The notes beneath the pieces are model-generated. The model did no database searches and was not told the origin of the DNA. It worked only from the letters and a program-made list of their open reading frames with translations. DNA of 64,000 nucleotides from JAEXOD01 sp963663265 (GTDB lineage: Bacteria; Bacteroidota; Ignavibacteria; Ignavibacteriales; Melioribacteraceae), in contig CAXXXM010000002.1 in NCBI GenBank assembly GCA_963663265.2, forward strand, positions 2,170,001-2,234,000. The letters are read 5' to 3'. Shown here one piece after another: positions 17,372 through 27,296 of this stretch; within the stretch, counting starts at the first letter, position 1; each line of letters opens with the position of its first letter. The position numbers and the translations under genes are program-made.

Positions 17372-19591
17372 ATGAAACTTAATAAAATTTTAGGCGGTAA
17401 AATTCTTTATTTTATCGCCTTCTTTTGTTTATCAGTATTATCAATTAAAGCAAATAACTTTTCCACTATTAGTGGTTATGTCTTTGATATTGAGACCAAC
17501 AAACCGGTTGAAAATGTAGAAGTTTTAGTTGTAGAAAAACAAATGCATACTACAACAAATAATAAAGGTTATTTTGTTTTTTATTGTGATGGTAATGTAA
17601 CGGTTCGGATTAAATTTACCCATTTGGCTTATCAGGAAAATGTTATTACCGTTGATAAAAACAGAACAGAAAACAAAGTTTTCTATTTGACCCCTAAAAT
17701 TGTTGAATATGCTCCAGTATTGGTTAGCGGTTCGAATAGTAAAAATATTTTTGATGATATTCAAGATGTTTCAGGTGTGCTAAAGGGGAAAGAATTAGAT
17801 AAAGATTTGGGAATTACTTTAGCCGCCACTCTAAAAAACGAAACAGGGATTAGTTTGCGTACTATGGGCCCAGCACCGGCTCGTCCTGTTTTTAGAGGTT
17901 TGGGAGGGGATAGAATTGTTATTAGCGAAAATGGAATAAAAACAAATGACTTATCTTCTACATCTCCCGATCACGCAGTAACGATTGAACCCTTTACAAT
18001 TGATAAGGTAGAAGTTATTAGAGGCCCAAAAGTATTGTTGCAGTCTTCCACAACAATTGGAGGTGTAATTAATATTGTTCGTGATGATATCCCTAAATCA
18101 ATTCATAATAGTCCATTTGGAACTATTGGAGTTTTTGGTGAGACTGCTAATAAAGGATACTTGGGTGCAATCAAATTTGAGTATCCAATAGCTCCTTTTT
18201 CGCTCTATCTTGAAGGGAGTAGAAGAAAGGCTGATAATATGAATTCGGCTAATGGCGAGTTAAAGAATTCTTATTCAAACAATGCAAATTATGCGTTTGG
18301 TGGGAGTTTTATTTCGGATAATTTTATGGCGGGCATTTCTTTTAGAAATTATGAATTGTCTTATGGAATTCCCGGTGGTTTTGTTGGGGCTCACCCATTT
18401 GGTGTTAATATTGATGGTTCAAGACGCGAAATTAATGGTGAAGCAGAATATAAGTTTGATGAGGAAAATATTCTAAACTTTGAATTAAATTATTCTGCTT
18501 ATAAGCATGATGAGTATGAGCATGGTGGTTTAGTGGGTGCGGAATTTAAAGTTGCTGATTTAATCGGGAAATTAAACTATTCGCATAATAAGCTATTGTT
18601 TTTTGATGGCGGAGAAATCGGACTTTCGTCTGAGTTTAGAAATTTTAATGTTGGTGGCTATGTATTTACTTCACCGGCAAAATCGTATAAGTTAGCTTCT
18701 TATATCTACGAATATTTTGATTACAATCGATTTAATTTTGAAATAGCAGGAAGATTAGATTTTGACAATATTAATCCGGAATATGATGGTAAGGATTCGA
18801 AAATTGGCAAAATAACTAAAAGAAATTTTAACACTTGGTCGTTCTCCGCAACATCTCTATATAGATTGACCGATGTGGTTTATTTAGGTAGTAATATAAG
18901 CAGATCCTCACGTATCCCAACTATTGAAGAGTTGTATTCACAAGGTCCGCATTTAGCAGCTTATTCTTATGAAGTAGGAAATCCAGATTTAGAGGATGAA
19001 AAAGGCTGGGGTTTTGAACTATTTATATATCACAAGTTTGAAAAGATGTTTTTTACATTAACCTATTTTTCTAATTGGTTAGACTATTATATTATTCCTC
19101 GCAATACAGGCGAAATCAATTATTCAACTTTTCTGCCTATATATGAAAGTCAAGGAGTTAAAACTCAGATCTATGGTTTTGAAATGCAGTTGGATTTTAA
19201 GATAACTGAAGAATGGGAATTAAACCTTTCAGGTTCATATTCACGAGGAAAAAATATAACAGATGGATTAAATCTTCCACAAATTCCACCATTAAAAGGG
19301 AATATCGGACTTAAATACTCATATTATGATTTTATAATTGGTTCAGGTTTGGAATTTGCACTTAAGCAAGATAAAGTAGATTTGTTTGAGATTGGTACTG
19401 CCGGATATGCTGTTTGGAATGCATTTGCTCAGTACAGTTTTCAGTTTAATGGGTATATAAATAATATCTCATTGAGTGTTGATAATATTCTTAACCAAGA
19501 ATACAGAAATCATCTAAGCAGAGTTAAATCAATTATGCCTGAAACAGGAATTAATTTTAGGGGAACTTACAGAATTTATTTTCATATATGA
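17372..19591 (+). CDS. TonB-dependent receptor, ZnuD-like (putative metal uptake)
   Basis: 739 residues. Signal peptide about 1-27, then a carboxypeptidase-regulatory-like beta-sandwich (about 30-112), a plug (about 125-235, with LSSTSPDHAVTIEPFTIDKV and RGPKVLLQSSTTIGGVINIV) and a barrel to the C-terminal aromatic residue region (FRGTYRIYFHI). The plug wording and the barrel features SYGIPGG and NYSAYKHDEYEHGG resemble the ZnuD class of zinc receptors, though the usual His-rich loop is reduced. With the HHH/CxxC protein and lipoprotein upstream, import of a transition metal or metallophore is the best inference. Confidence 0.85.
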   Translation: MKLNKILGGKILYFIAFFCLSVLSIKANNFSTISGYVFDIETNKPVENVEVLVVEKQMHTTTNNKGYFVFYCDGNVTVRIKFTHLAYQENVITVDKNRTENKVFYLTPKIVEYAPVLVSGSNSKNIFDDIQDVSGVLKGKELDKDLGITLAATLKNETGISLRTMGPAPARPVFRGLGGDRIVISENGIKTNDLSSTSPDHAVTIEPFTIDKVEVIRGPKVLLQSSTTIGGVINIVRDDIPKSIHNSPFGTIGVFGETANKGYLGAIKFEYPIAPFSLYLEGSRRKADNMNSANGELKNSYSNNANYAFGGSFISDNFMAGISFRNYELSYGIPGGFVGAHPFGVNIDGSRREINGEAEYKFDEENILNFELNYSAYKHDEYEHGGLVGAEFKVADLIGKLNYSHNKLLFFDGGEIGLSSEFRNFNVGGYVFTSPAKSYKLASYIYEYFDYNRFNFEIAGRLDFDNINPEYDGKDSKIGKITKRNFNTWSFSATSLYRLTDVVYLGSNISRSSRIPTIEELYSQGPHLAAYSYEVGNPDLEDEKGWGFELFIYHKFEKMFFTLTYFSNWLDYYIIPRNTGEINYSTFLPIYESQGVKTQIYGFEMQLDFKITEEWELNLSGSYSRGKNITDGLNLPQIPPLKGNIGLKYSYYDFIIGSGLEFALKQDKVDLFEIGTAGYAVWNAFAQYSFQFNGYINNISLSVDNILNQEYRNHLSRVKSIMPETGINFRGTYRIYFHI

Positions 19592-19593
19592 AA

Positions 19594-19618
19594 TTGCCGC
19601 AACATTTGTATTGCGGCT
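19594..19618. terminator. Bidirectional terminator between convergent genes
   Basis: A perfect GCCGCAA / TTGCGGC hairpin with an eight-base loop lies 5 bases after the TonB receptor stop and 8 bases before the end of the convergent hydrolase gene. The T-run is short, so termination efficiency is uncertain. Confidence 0.6.
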
Positions 19619-19625
19619 TATTAAA

Positions 19626-20177
19626 CTAAATTGAAGTATGTAAATATTCCTCAGTACTGATTACTTTTGCATAAATACCATTTAGTGCAGATAAAAAAGA
19701 AGTGTGGACATATTGAGCAGGTATTTCAATGTGTTCAAATATAAGCTTGCGTGAAGCACAAGCGTTAGAAAGAACAGTACAATTTAGCCCAAAATCAAAT
19801 GCAGCTCTTGTTGTTGCATCTACACACATATGGGTCATCATGCCACATATAATAAGGTCTTTAATAGAATTATCTTTTAAATATTCTAACAAACCTGTAT
19901 TTCTAAAACTATTGGGATAATTTTTTCGAAATATTTTTTCATCGGGTAACGGTTCAACAGAAGAATGAATTTTAGCACCTTCTGTGTTGGGGATAAAAAA
20001 AGTGCTACCCGGGCGGACTGATAAGTGTTGAATATGAATTATTGGTAACTTCTTTTTTCTAAAAAATTTAACAATTTTTGCAGCTTTGTTTACCGCATCT
20101 TCAGAATTAACCAACTCCATTTTGCCACCCGGAAAATAATCGTTTTGTAAATCAATCAATAATAGTGCTAAACCCAT
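19626..20177 (-). CDS. Isochorismatase-family cysteine hydrolase
   Basis: About 183 residues. The start chosen is the ATG at 20177, preceded by TTGGAG at the right distance; a TTG four codons upstream is less likely because it lies inside that site. Catalytic features: Asp in LLLIDLQNDYFPGG, and the nucleophile Cys in ICGMMTHMCVDATTRAA, the pattern of nicotinamidase/isochorismatase-like amidases. The exact substrate is not predictable. Monocistronic, convergent with the TonB receptor gene. Confidence 0.85.
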   Translation of the reverse strand: MGLALLLIDLQNDYFPGGKMELVNSEDAVNKAAKIVKFFRKKKLPIIHIQHLSVRPGSTFFIPNTEGAKIHSSVEPLPDEKIFRKNYPNSFRNTGLLEYLKDNSIKDLIICGMMTHMCVDATTRAAFDFGLNCTVLSNACASRKLIFEHIEIPAQYVHTSFLSALNGIYAKVISTEEYLHTSI

Positions 20178-20419
20178 AATAAACTCCAAAATATCAACTT
20201 TGTTTTTCTAATGTAAAAATAGAATCAATTCATTATAACATATAATAAAATAATAAAATTCTTTAGGAAAATAAAAATATTTTATTTGTATTAAGTAGAA
20301 TATTAATTTGAGGAGATGGTTTTAGAGAAAAAGATAGATGTTGATTTGTTATAAAGTTAAAATTTCAGGAATAAATTATTTATTCATCAATAAATAATAG
20401 TTGTGTTAATGTAACTTTA
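20178..20419. other. Intergenic AT-rich region
   Basis: Non-coding, very AT-rich. It should contain the promoter of the hydrolase gene and the 3' end of the sensor kinase transcript. No convincing motif seen. Confidence 0.4.
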
Positions 20420-22516
20420 TTAGGCTTCATAAAAGGTAATTGTAAAAGTAGTTCCTTCTCCTTTTATGCTGCTAACGCTGATTTTGCAATTGTTTAAGTC
20501 CATATATTTTTTAACTAAAGATAAACCAAGTCCAACTCCTTCGTAAGTTCTGCTATAACCGATTTCTTCTTGTGAGTAGGGATTAAACATTGTTTTCATG
20601 TATTCGTTAGAAATGCCAATTCCTGAATCTTCGATATCGATGGAATAAAAATCGTTTTTATTTTTATAAAGTGAAACTTTAACAAATCCTTTTTTTGTGT
20701 ATTTAAAAGCATTATCTAACAAGTTGCCAATTGTCTGGGTAATACTGTATTCATCTATTAAAATAAAAACATCACCCAAATCATTCAAATAAGAAAGTTC
20801 AATGAGTTTGCTGCTGAAGGTTGGCTTAAAATCATTAATTATATTTGTTAGCAGTAAATTTAAATTAATAGTTTTTGGTGAATAAGGGAAATCGCCAATT
20901 TGAATTCGCGAAAAATTAAGAATCATCTCAACGGTTCTAATAATTCTTTTACTTGACCTGTTAATGCTGTTAAAAAATTCTAAATCATCTTCAGTAATAT
21001 ATTCTGACAATGATTCTTTTAGCAAACTTGTCATGCCAATAATTCCATTTAGTGGAGTTCTTATTTCGTGGGACATATTTGCAATGAAAGCGTCTTTTAA
21101 CTGATTAGCTTTTTCAGCTTCGTTTTTTGCTTTTATAAGTTGCTCTGAAATAGTAACACGAGCAGTAATATCATGTATTATTGAATAAATATAATCTTTA
21201 TCATTCAAATTAACTGTTGCTGCGTAAACTTCAACATCACGTATAGATCCATCGGCTAATTTATGTTTTAATACTAAATAATGTTGTTTTGAATTAATAA
21301 CAGCATTAATATTTTGTTTGACAGTTGACTCGTCAATAACGTTTAAGTCGGAAATTTTCAGTTTAAGAAATTCTTCTTTATTCCAACCATAAAATTCGCA
21401 GGCGGCAGAATTAACGTCAACAATTTGTAATGATTCAGGGGCTATAACAAATTTAATTGCCTGGTTTTCTTCAAATAAGCTTTTATACCGCTTTTCACTT
21501 TCAGCCAGCTTTTTCATCATTAATTCTTTTTCTTTAGATTCTTTAATAATTCCCCATGCTCTGATAGCAAAAAGTGAAAAAACTATTCCGCCTACAAAAA
21601 GAAGACCCAGAATGATGAAAAGACGATTTCTAAATGATTCAATAGACTCAATAATCTCTGATTCTGAAGCTGTTACCATGATTGACCAGTAAGTATTATG
21701 CAAGTTTATTGGGTGATAATAGGCGTGTTGACGCTGGAAGAATTTGTTTTTTAGAGTATCATCCAAAAAATAACTTGCAGAGCCGGATTTCCCATTAATC
21801 ATATTTTTAAGCATTGCTTGTAGAGAACTATCTTTTTTTGAAGAGTCAAAACAATTTTTACCAATATGGGTGTTGTTTCTGCAATAAATCTCGATACCAT
21901 CTTTTGTAATTAAAGTTGCGTGTCCACTTTGTCCTATTCTAATGTCATCAAGATAGGTTTTGGAAATATTTTTAAAGTCTAAAACAAAGGCTAAAGTGCC
22001 GGCAAACTTCCCATTATTAAAAATTGGAACGTGGATTGCCACAGCTTGATACCCCTGTACTGCATAAAATACATCACTAATTACAATTTGGTGTTTATTT
22101 AAAATTTCCTGCATATGTGTTTGGTGAGAAATATTAGTACCAATTGCCTTAGGATTGGAAGGGTAAGTAAAAAGTATTTTACCTGTTTCGTCAACGCGTG
22201 TTATTGCTCTGATATATTTTTTTTGATTATTAAAAGCAAAAATTAAATTATTTTCACCTTCTTTATTTATGTTTTGGATGTTCTTATTCTTTGCAATCTG
22301 TAATAAAATAGATATCCAATTATCAAAATTGTTTTGAATTCCTTTAACGGCCTGTTTTGCAATTAACTCTTCTCTAATAAGTAAATCTTTAATTAGATAG
22401 TCTTTTTCATCTTGATAAAATGAATTAAACATTATTATACAAAATGTTAGTAAAAGTACTGTGCTAAAAACAAGATAAAAAACATTTAGGCGGTTATAAC
22501 GTTTTCGGTCGGGCAT
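20420..22516 (-). CDS. Membrane sensor histidine kinase (Cache-PAS)
   Basis: 698 residues. TM1 about 10-33, an extracytoplasmic double-Cache-like sensor about 35-295 (SHQTHMQEILNKHQIVISDVF, FNNGKFAGTLAFVLDF), TM2 about 298-320, PAS about 340-455, HisKA with His483 (ANMSHEIRTP), HATPase about 570-697 with the DSGIGI and GVGLGLSLV boxes. There is no receiver, so the partner response regulator is elsewhere. Cache sensors bind small organic ligands such as amino acids or carboxylates. Monocistronic. Confidence 0.9.
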   Translation of the reverse strand: MPDRKRYNRLNVFYLVFSTVLLLTFCIIMFNSFYQDEKDYLIKDLLIREELIAKQAVKGIQNNFDNWISILLQIAKNKNIQNINKEGENNLIFAFNNQKKYIRAITRVDETGKILFTYPSNPKAIGTNISHQTHMQEILNKHQIVISDVFYAVQGYQAVAIHVPIFNNGKFAGTLAFVLDFKNISKTYLDDIRIGQSGHATLITKDGIEIYCRNNTHIGKNCFDSSKKDSSLQAMLKNMINGKSGSASYFLDDTLKNKFFQRQHAYYHPINLHNTYWSIMVTASESEIIESIESFRNRLFIILGLLFVGGIVFSLFAIRAWGIIKESKEKELMMKKLAESEKRYKSLFEENQAIKFVIAPESLQIVDVNSAACEFYGWNKEEFLKLKISDLNVIDESTVKQNINAVINSKQHYLVLKHKLADGSIRDVEVYAATVNLNDKDYIYSIIHDITARVTISEQLIKAKNEAEKANQLKDAFIANMSHEIRTPLNGIIGMTSLLKESLSEYITEDDLEFFNSINRSSKRIIRTVEMILNFSRIQIGDFPYSPKTINLNLLLTNIINDFKPTFSSKLIELSYLNDLGDVFILIDEYSITQTIGNLLDNAFKYTKKGFVKVSLYKNKNDFYSIDIEDSGIGISNEYMKTMFNPYSQEEIGYSRTYEGVGLGLSLVKKYMDLNNCKISVSSIKGEGTTFTITFYEA

Positions 22517-22755
22517 ATTTTGATAGTATCCAAATCCGTTTTCTAATTAATTAATTCAAAACATCACAATATTATTAATTAAATTAAATAAAGCAAATAT
22601 ACTTAACAAATAATATAAATTATATTTGCAAATTATTGTACTAAAATGCAGTAAAAAGCAGTAACAACAAAAATAATGTATTGTTAGTTTAAAAAGCTAA
22701 AGTAATCAACTTATTATCTAAAGTTGCAAATTATTAATTAAAATATATTAAAAAA

Positions 22756-23967
22756 TTATTTTTTTTGAATAATCTTATAAACCTTATCTCTATCTCTAAT
22801 TGTTTGAGGGCATAAAATGGTGGGCTTTTCTCCTTTAAGAGCAACGTTTTTTTCAACATCATCAACCATCAATTTTTCAATAGAAAACTCTACTATTCCG
22901 GTTGTACTTCCACTAACATAAATGCTATCACCAACCTCAAGGCTGCCGGCTTCAAGGTGAATTTGTGCAATATTACTTTTCTTAAAAAAGTTAACTACTT
23001 TACCGATATATTCTTTTTTTGTTAATGCTGTGCTGCCATAAGTAGTTGCAAAATCATTGCTGTCAGGTAATCCCAAATAAAATCCGTTAGAAAAGCCTCT
23101 ATTGTAAACTTGTTCCAAATGATTGTGTAATTGAGTTTTTAATTCAGGTGTGAGATTGTTTTCAAAGTAAGCATCAATAGCTTTACGATAAGAGCTAACA
23201 ACATTAAGTATGTATTCAGGACTTCTTTTTCTCCCTTCAATTTTAAATGCATCGATTCCTGCATCAATCAAAAGGTCAATAAATTCAATTGTACAAATAT
23301 CTTTTGGCGACATTACATAATCGTTGCCAAGTTCAAAGTCAAATCCCTGGTCGTTATCTGTAATCTTGTAATTTCTCCTACAAGGTTGAATGCACTCACC
23401 TCTGTTAGCACTTTTATTAAAAACAGAATGGCTCATAAAACATCTTCCACTAACAGCAACACACATTGCACCGTGAATAAATGTTTCAATTTCAACATCA
23501 ACATTTTCTTTAATTTCTTTAATCATATCCAAAGTACATTCTCGAGCTAAAACTATTCTTTTAGCACCTAAATTTTTATAGAATTTTGCCGATTCGATGT
23601 TTGAAATAGAAGCTTGAGTGCTTATACAAAAAGGAATATCATATTGAATGCATTTTTGAATGACTGCCAAATCCCAACAAATTATTAAATCTACTCCGGC
23701 TCGTTTAACTTCCGGCAATATTGTATCAAGTTCTTTTAATTCATTATTATAGACAATTGAATTAAGAGTTAAATGTGTATCAACAGAATTTTCTTTACAT
23801 AGTTTAACAACATCGGGCAAATTTTCCAAAGTAAAATTTTTTGCTTTTGCACGCATGTTTAGTTTGTCTAAGCCAAAATAAACAGCATTTGCTCCACTAT
23901 TAATTGCTGTAATCGACATTTCTTGATTTCCAACCGGAGCTAAAAGTTCGGGTTTTTTTGCTGTCAT
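22756..23967 (-). CDS. Peptidase U32 family protein (TrhP/YegQ-like)
   Basis: 403 residues. It starts KKPELLAPVGNQEM, with ANAVYFGLDKLNMRAKAKNF next, and carries the U32 signature with Cys residues CVAVSGRCFMSHSV and GECIQPCRRNY, which are proposed iron-sulfur ligands in related proteins. Bacterial U32 proteins of this size are now mostly linked to RNA hydroxylation (TrhP for tRNA wobble uridine, RlhA for 23S rRNA) rather than proteolysis. TrhP-like is the best guess. A good AAGGA site precedes the ATG. Confidence 0.85.
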   Translation of the reverse strand: MTAKKPELLAPVGNQEMSITAINSGANAVYFGLDKLNMRAKAKNFTLENLPDVVKLCKENSVDTHLTLNSIVYNNELKELDTILPEVKRAGVDLIICWDLAVIQKCIQYDIPFCISTQASISNIESAKFYKNLGAKRIVLARECTLDMIKEIKENVDVEIETFIHGAMCVAVSGRCFMSHSVFNKSANRGECIQPCRRNYKITDNDQGFDFELGNDYVMSPKDICTIEFIDLLIDAGIDAFKIEGRKRSPEYILNVVSSYRKAIDAYFENNLTPELKTQLHNHLEQVYNRGFSNGFYLGLPDSNDFATTYGSTALTKKEYIGKVVNFFKKSNIAQIHLEAGSLEVGDSIYVSGSTTGIVEFSIEKLMVDDVEKNVALKGEKPTILCPQTIRDRDKVYKIIQKK

Positions 23968-24136
23968 AATATCCTTTTAATTTAATTATTGAAATATACT
24001 GAATTTTAATTTAAGAATACATAACTCCCCCTTAAATAAGATATTATGACTTATTATAATTAAGTAAATCTTTAATTGTAAATGCCGAAAAATGTTTTAT
24101 ATTATAAAAAATTATTATAAAAATTATTGAGTATAC

Positions 24137-25273
24137 ATGTTGAAAAATAATAACTTAATGGTTGCCAATATAGGCATTGCAATTGCAGGAATAGGTTTTG
24201 GGCTTGTTAATCCTGTTACAGTTGTATTATTAGAGCAAAGTAAAACACCAAGTTTTGTGACCGGCTTGGTTACGATGATGGGATATTTAACAATAGTAAT
24301 GTTTTCAGGAATTTCAGGGAAATTTTTCGAAAAGTATAGTCTTAAAAAACTTTTATTATTTGGTTTGGCTCTTTGGAGTATTAGTTCTTTAGGACATTTT
24401 TTTTGGTACAACCTATATATTTTGTTCCCATTAAAAGTAATAATGGGAGTTGGGGGGACGTTTGTTTTTATTGGTACGGAAATTCTTATTAACAGGGCAA
24501 GCGACAGTACAAACAGGGGCAAGAACATTGGACTTTATGCAACTTTTTTATCGATTGGTATAGCGATTGGTACTTTGCTGATTTGGACAATTTCAATCCG
24601 TCCTTATATTCCATTTATAATTGGTTCTGCTATTATGGGTACTGCGGGGGTTTATTTATCATTTTTTCTAACAGATGTAGAAAAAACGGAAGATCATCAA
24701 GCAGTTACAAGCTATCCAATTAAAAACATGCCATTACTTGGCTTGTTTACACCATTATTGTATGGAATTTTCGAATCGTCAACAATAGTAGCAATTCCAA
24801 TTTATGGATTGCGAGTTGGTTTTTCTCAAGTGGAAGTTTCATATCTTCTTGCTTCATTTGTAATAGGAGGAATAATACTTCTTTATGGGATAAGCGGTTT
24901 TTCGGATAAGTATAATAAATATAAACTTATTCTAATTATGTCATTATTATTAGCGGTATTGTTGATTGTTCCAACATTTAGTTATAGTTACTTTATGCTG
25001 ATGATTTTGTTTTTTATTATGGGAGGTATAATTCCGGCTTTTTATACTATTGGCTTAAACTATATGGTTGAAAACGTTGATAAAAAGTATATTAGTTTTG
25101 CAAATAGTTATTATATTATGATGTATGGAATTGGTACAGTTATAGGACCATTATGGGGTGCTTCATTAATAGAATTAAGTTTGATGAAAGGCTATTGGAT
25201 TTTTTCTGCAATCTTGTGTATAATATTTTTTGTTGTGTTTTTTTACTTAAGAAAACAAAAACAAAATAATTAA
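24137..25273 (+). CDS. MFS transporter
   Basis: 378 residues, 11-12 predicted membrane spans with the central break around residue 185-205 (TDVEKTEDHQAVTSYPIKNM). The loop after the second span contains GKFFEKYSLKKLLL, a degenerate form of the MFS motif A. No substrate-specific signature was recognised; drug or metabolite efflux is plausible. It stands alone between divergent U32 and downstream kinase genes. Confidence 0.82.
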   Translation: MLKNNNLMVANIGIAIAGIGFGLVNPVTVVLLEQSKTPSFVTGLVTMMGYLTIVMFSGISGKFFEKYSLKKLLLFGLALWSISSLGHFFWYNLYILFPLKVIMGVGGTFVFIGTEILINRASDSTNRGKNIGLYATFLSIGIAIGTLLIWTISIRPYIPFIIGSAIMGTAGVYLSFFLTDVEKTEDHQAVTSYPIKNMPLLGLFTPLLYGIFESSTIVAIPIYGLRVGFSQVEVSYLLASFVIGGIILLYGISGFSDKYNKYKLILIMSLLLAVLLIVPTFSYSYFMLMILFFIMGGIIPAFYTIGLNYMVENVDKKYISFANSYYIMMYGIGTVIGPLWGASLIELSLMKGYWIFSAILCIIFFVVFFYLRKQKQNN

Positions 25274-25335
25274 ATCATCATTATTTTTTTCTAAAAAAAA
25301 TATTATCTTATAGATTAAAGTTTTGGGAAAATATA

Positions 25336-27285
25336 TTGAATTTAAATCCTATTATATCATTAATATCTATAACAGCAAAGTTTGATGTATGCTTTTTGCT
25401 AAAAATTGAAGAAGAAAAATTTGATATTATTTCGATAAATGATGCAAATAATATTTTATTGGCTGATATTGAAAATTTTATCAGTATATTTGCCAAAGAA
25501 TTGAATAGGGATTTAACTCTTTTTGAAAACCACGAAACTTTTAATAGTTTTCTACAATCAGTTAAACTAAAGCAATATTACATAAAAAAAATATTTTCTG
25601 CTGATAAATCTGAATATTGGTTTTTTGGGTTTTCTCGCAAGTCTTTTAAAAACAACAAAACATTAAATACCATACGCGAAAATTTTGAATTTGTTTTAGC
25701 AAATACAGTAAAGTTAGAACTTTTAAACTCTAAGCTTGCCGAAGAAGTTGATCAGAAAAAAGATTTTGATTGGATACAACGAGTTTTAGAACGACTTGAT
25801 TTGATTTTATATTCAAATAAAAAAGGAGTAATAAATGTTAAACACTCATCTAACGGTGTGTATTCTCTTTTTGATACAAATATGGAAAAGGAATCAATAA
25901 GTACAGGATATTATAGAAGTAGAATTAAATCCGAGTTTATTAAACTGTATGATGAGTTTGTTGAACAAGCCAAAAACCAATTAGGGACTGAAATAGAGTA
26001 TCAGTTAAGAAGTAATTTAGGGATAGAAAAAAGCGTTGTTCAGTTTGCTCTCCCTTTTAGTGAAAAAGAAGGTGAAGATTCAATTGTTGGCTATATACAG
26101 AATAAAACGAGAGAAAAATCTTTAGCGGCAAAGCTTGAAAGAATTGAAGAGAATTTTGAAACTACTGTGGAAATTACAAATCATTTCTTTTTTATGCTGG
26201 ATAATAACGGACACTTTAATTTTATTAATGAAGTTGGTGCAGTTACACTTGGTTATTTAAAAGAAGAACTGATGGGAAAACATTTTTTTGAATTTGTTGA
26301 CGATGAATCTAAGGCAGATGTTGCTCTTGCATTACAGCAAATTTTAGAAACAGAAAATAAGGTTTTCTTTAATATTAGAATAGTTGATAGATTTGCAAAC
26401 AAAATAGATTTTGAATTTACTGCCAAATCAATTATAGAAAATTCAAAAGTGCTTGGAATGATTTGTATTGGTGAAGATATCACTAACAAAGTTAGGTCTG
26501 AAAGTAAAATTAAAGAGCTGAACACAAAGCTTTTAGAACTAAATAGATTGATTTCTATTGAAAAAGATAGAGCCAAACATCAAATTACAGTATTAGAGGA
26601 ATTGAACAGATTAAAGAACGACTTTATATCAAATGTATCGCATGAATTACGTACACCTCTTGCAAGTATTGTGGGTTTTGCTGAAACAATAGTATCGGAT
26701 AAAGAGCTGCCTATTGAAATGATTTATGAGTTTAGCTCGATAATTCTTGAAGAAGGAAAAAGGCTGGCTAAGTTAATAAATGACGTGCTGGATTTTTCGA
26801 AACTTGAAGGGGGTAATGAAAAATTGAACAAGCAGCGATTTGATTTAGTACAAGTTATTTTGGATTTAATTGAGTCATATTCAAAAATTGCTGAAACGAA
26901 TGGACTTAAAATTAACAAGCAAATTCCGGATGCGGAAATAATTATTAATGGTGATAAAGAAAGAGTAACAAAGGCTTTTGCTAATTTATTTTCAAATGGT
27001 GTAAAGTTTACAAAAGCGGGGGGCCTTGTAACAGTTGTTGTTCAAGATTTTTTGAAAGAAGTGGAAGTTATTATTTGTGATACGGGAATAGGTATTGCCA
27101 AAGAAGATTTACCAAAAGTTTTTCAAAAGTTTAGTAAAATTAATAGACCGGGATTACAATTGCCGGGTGCAGGATTAGGGCTTTCAGTTGTAAAGCAAAT
27201 TATTGAATTACATAAAGGCTTAATTAGGATAGAAAGTGAATTAAATAAAGGAACAAGTATTATAATTAGGCTGCCAAAAGAATAA
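25336..27285 (+). CDS. Cytoplasmic PAS histidine kinase heading a four-gene signalling operon
   Basis: 649 residues, TTG start. The N-terminal ~270 residues are not recognised and may hold a GAF-like sensor. A PAS domain lies about 275-395 (HFFFMLDNNGHFNFINEVGAVTLGYL starts it), then a coiled coil, HisKA with His436 (NVSHELRTPLAS) and HATPase about 535-648 with DTGIGIA and GAGLGLSVV. There is no membrane span. It is 11 bases upstream of an NtrC-type regulator, its likely partner. Confidence 0.88.
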   Translation: MNLNPIISLISITAKFDVCFLLKIEEEKFDIISINDANNILLADIENFISIFAKELNRDLTLFENHETFNSFLQSVKLKQYYIKKIFSADKSEYWFFGFSRKSFKNNKTLNTIRENFEFVLANTVKLELLNSKLAEEVDQKKDFDWIQRVLERLDLILYSNKKGVINVKHSSNGVYSLFDTNMEKESISTGYYRSRIKSEFIKLYDEFVEQAKNQLGTEIEYQLRSNLGIEKSVVQFALPFSEKEGEDSIVGYIQNKTREKSLAAKLERIEENFETTVEITNHFFFMLDNNGHFNFINEVGAVTLGYLKEELMGKHFFEFVDDESKADVALALQQILETENKVFFNIRIVDRFANKIDFEFTAKSIIENSKVLGMICIGEDITNKVRSESKIKELNTKLLELNRLISIEKDRAKHQITVLEELNRLKNDFISNVSHELRTPLASIVGFAETIVSDKELPIEMIYEFSSIILEEGKRLAKLINDVLDFSKLEGGNEKLNKQRFDLVQVILDLIESYSKIAETNGLKINKQIPDAEIIINGDKERVTKAFANLFSNGVKFTKAGGLVTVVVQDFLKEVEVIICDTGIGIAKEDLPKVFQKFSKINRPGLQLPGAGLGLSVVKQIIELHKGLIRIESELNKGTSIIIRLPKE

Positions 27286-27296
27286 TTGGAGAGAAA

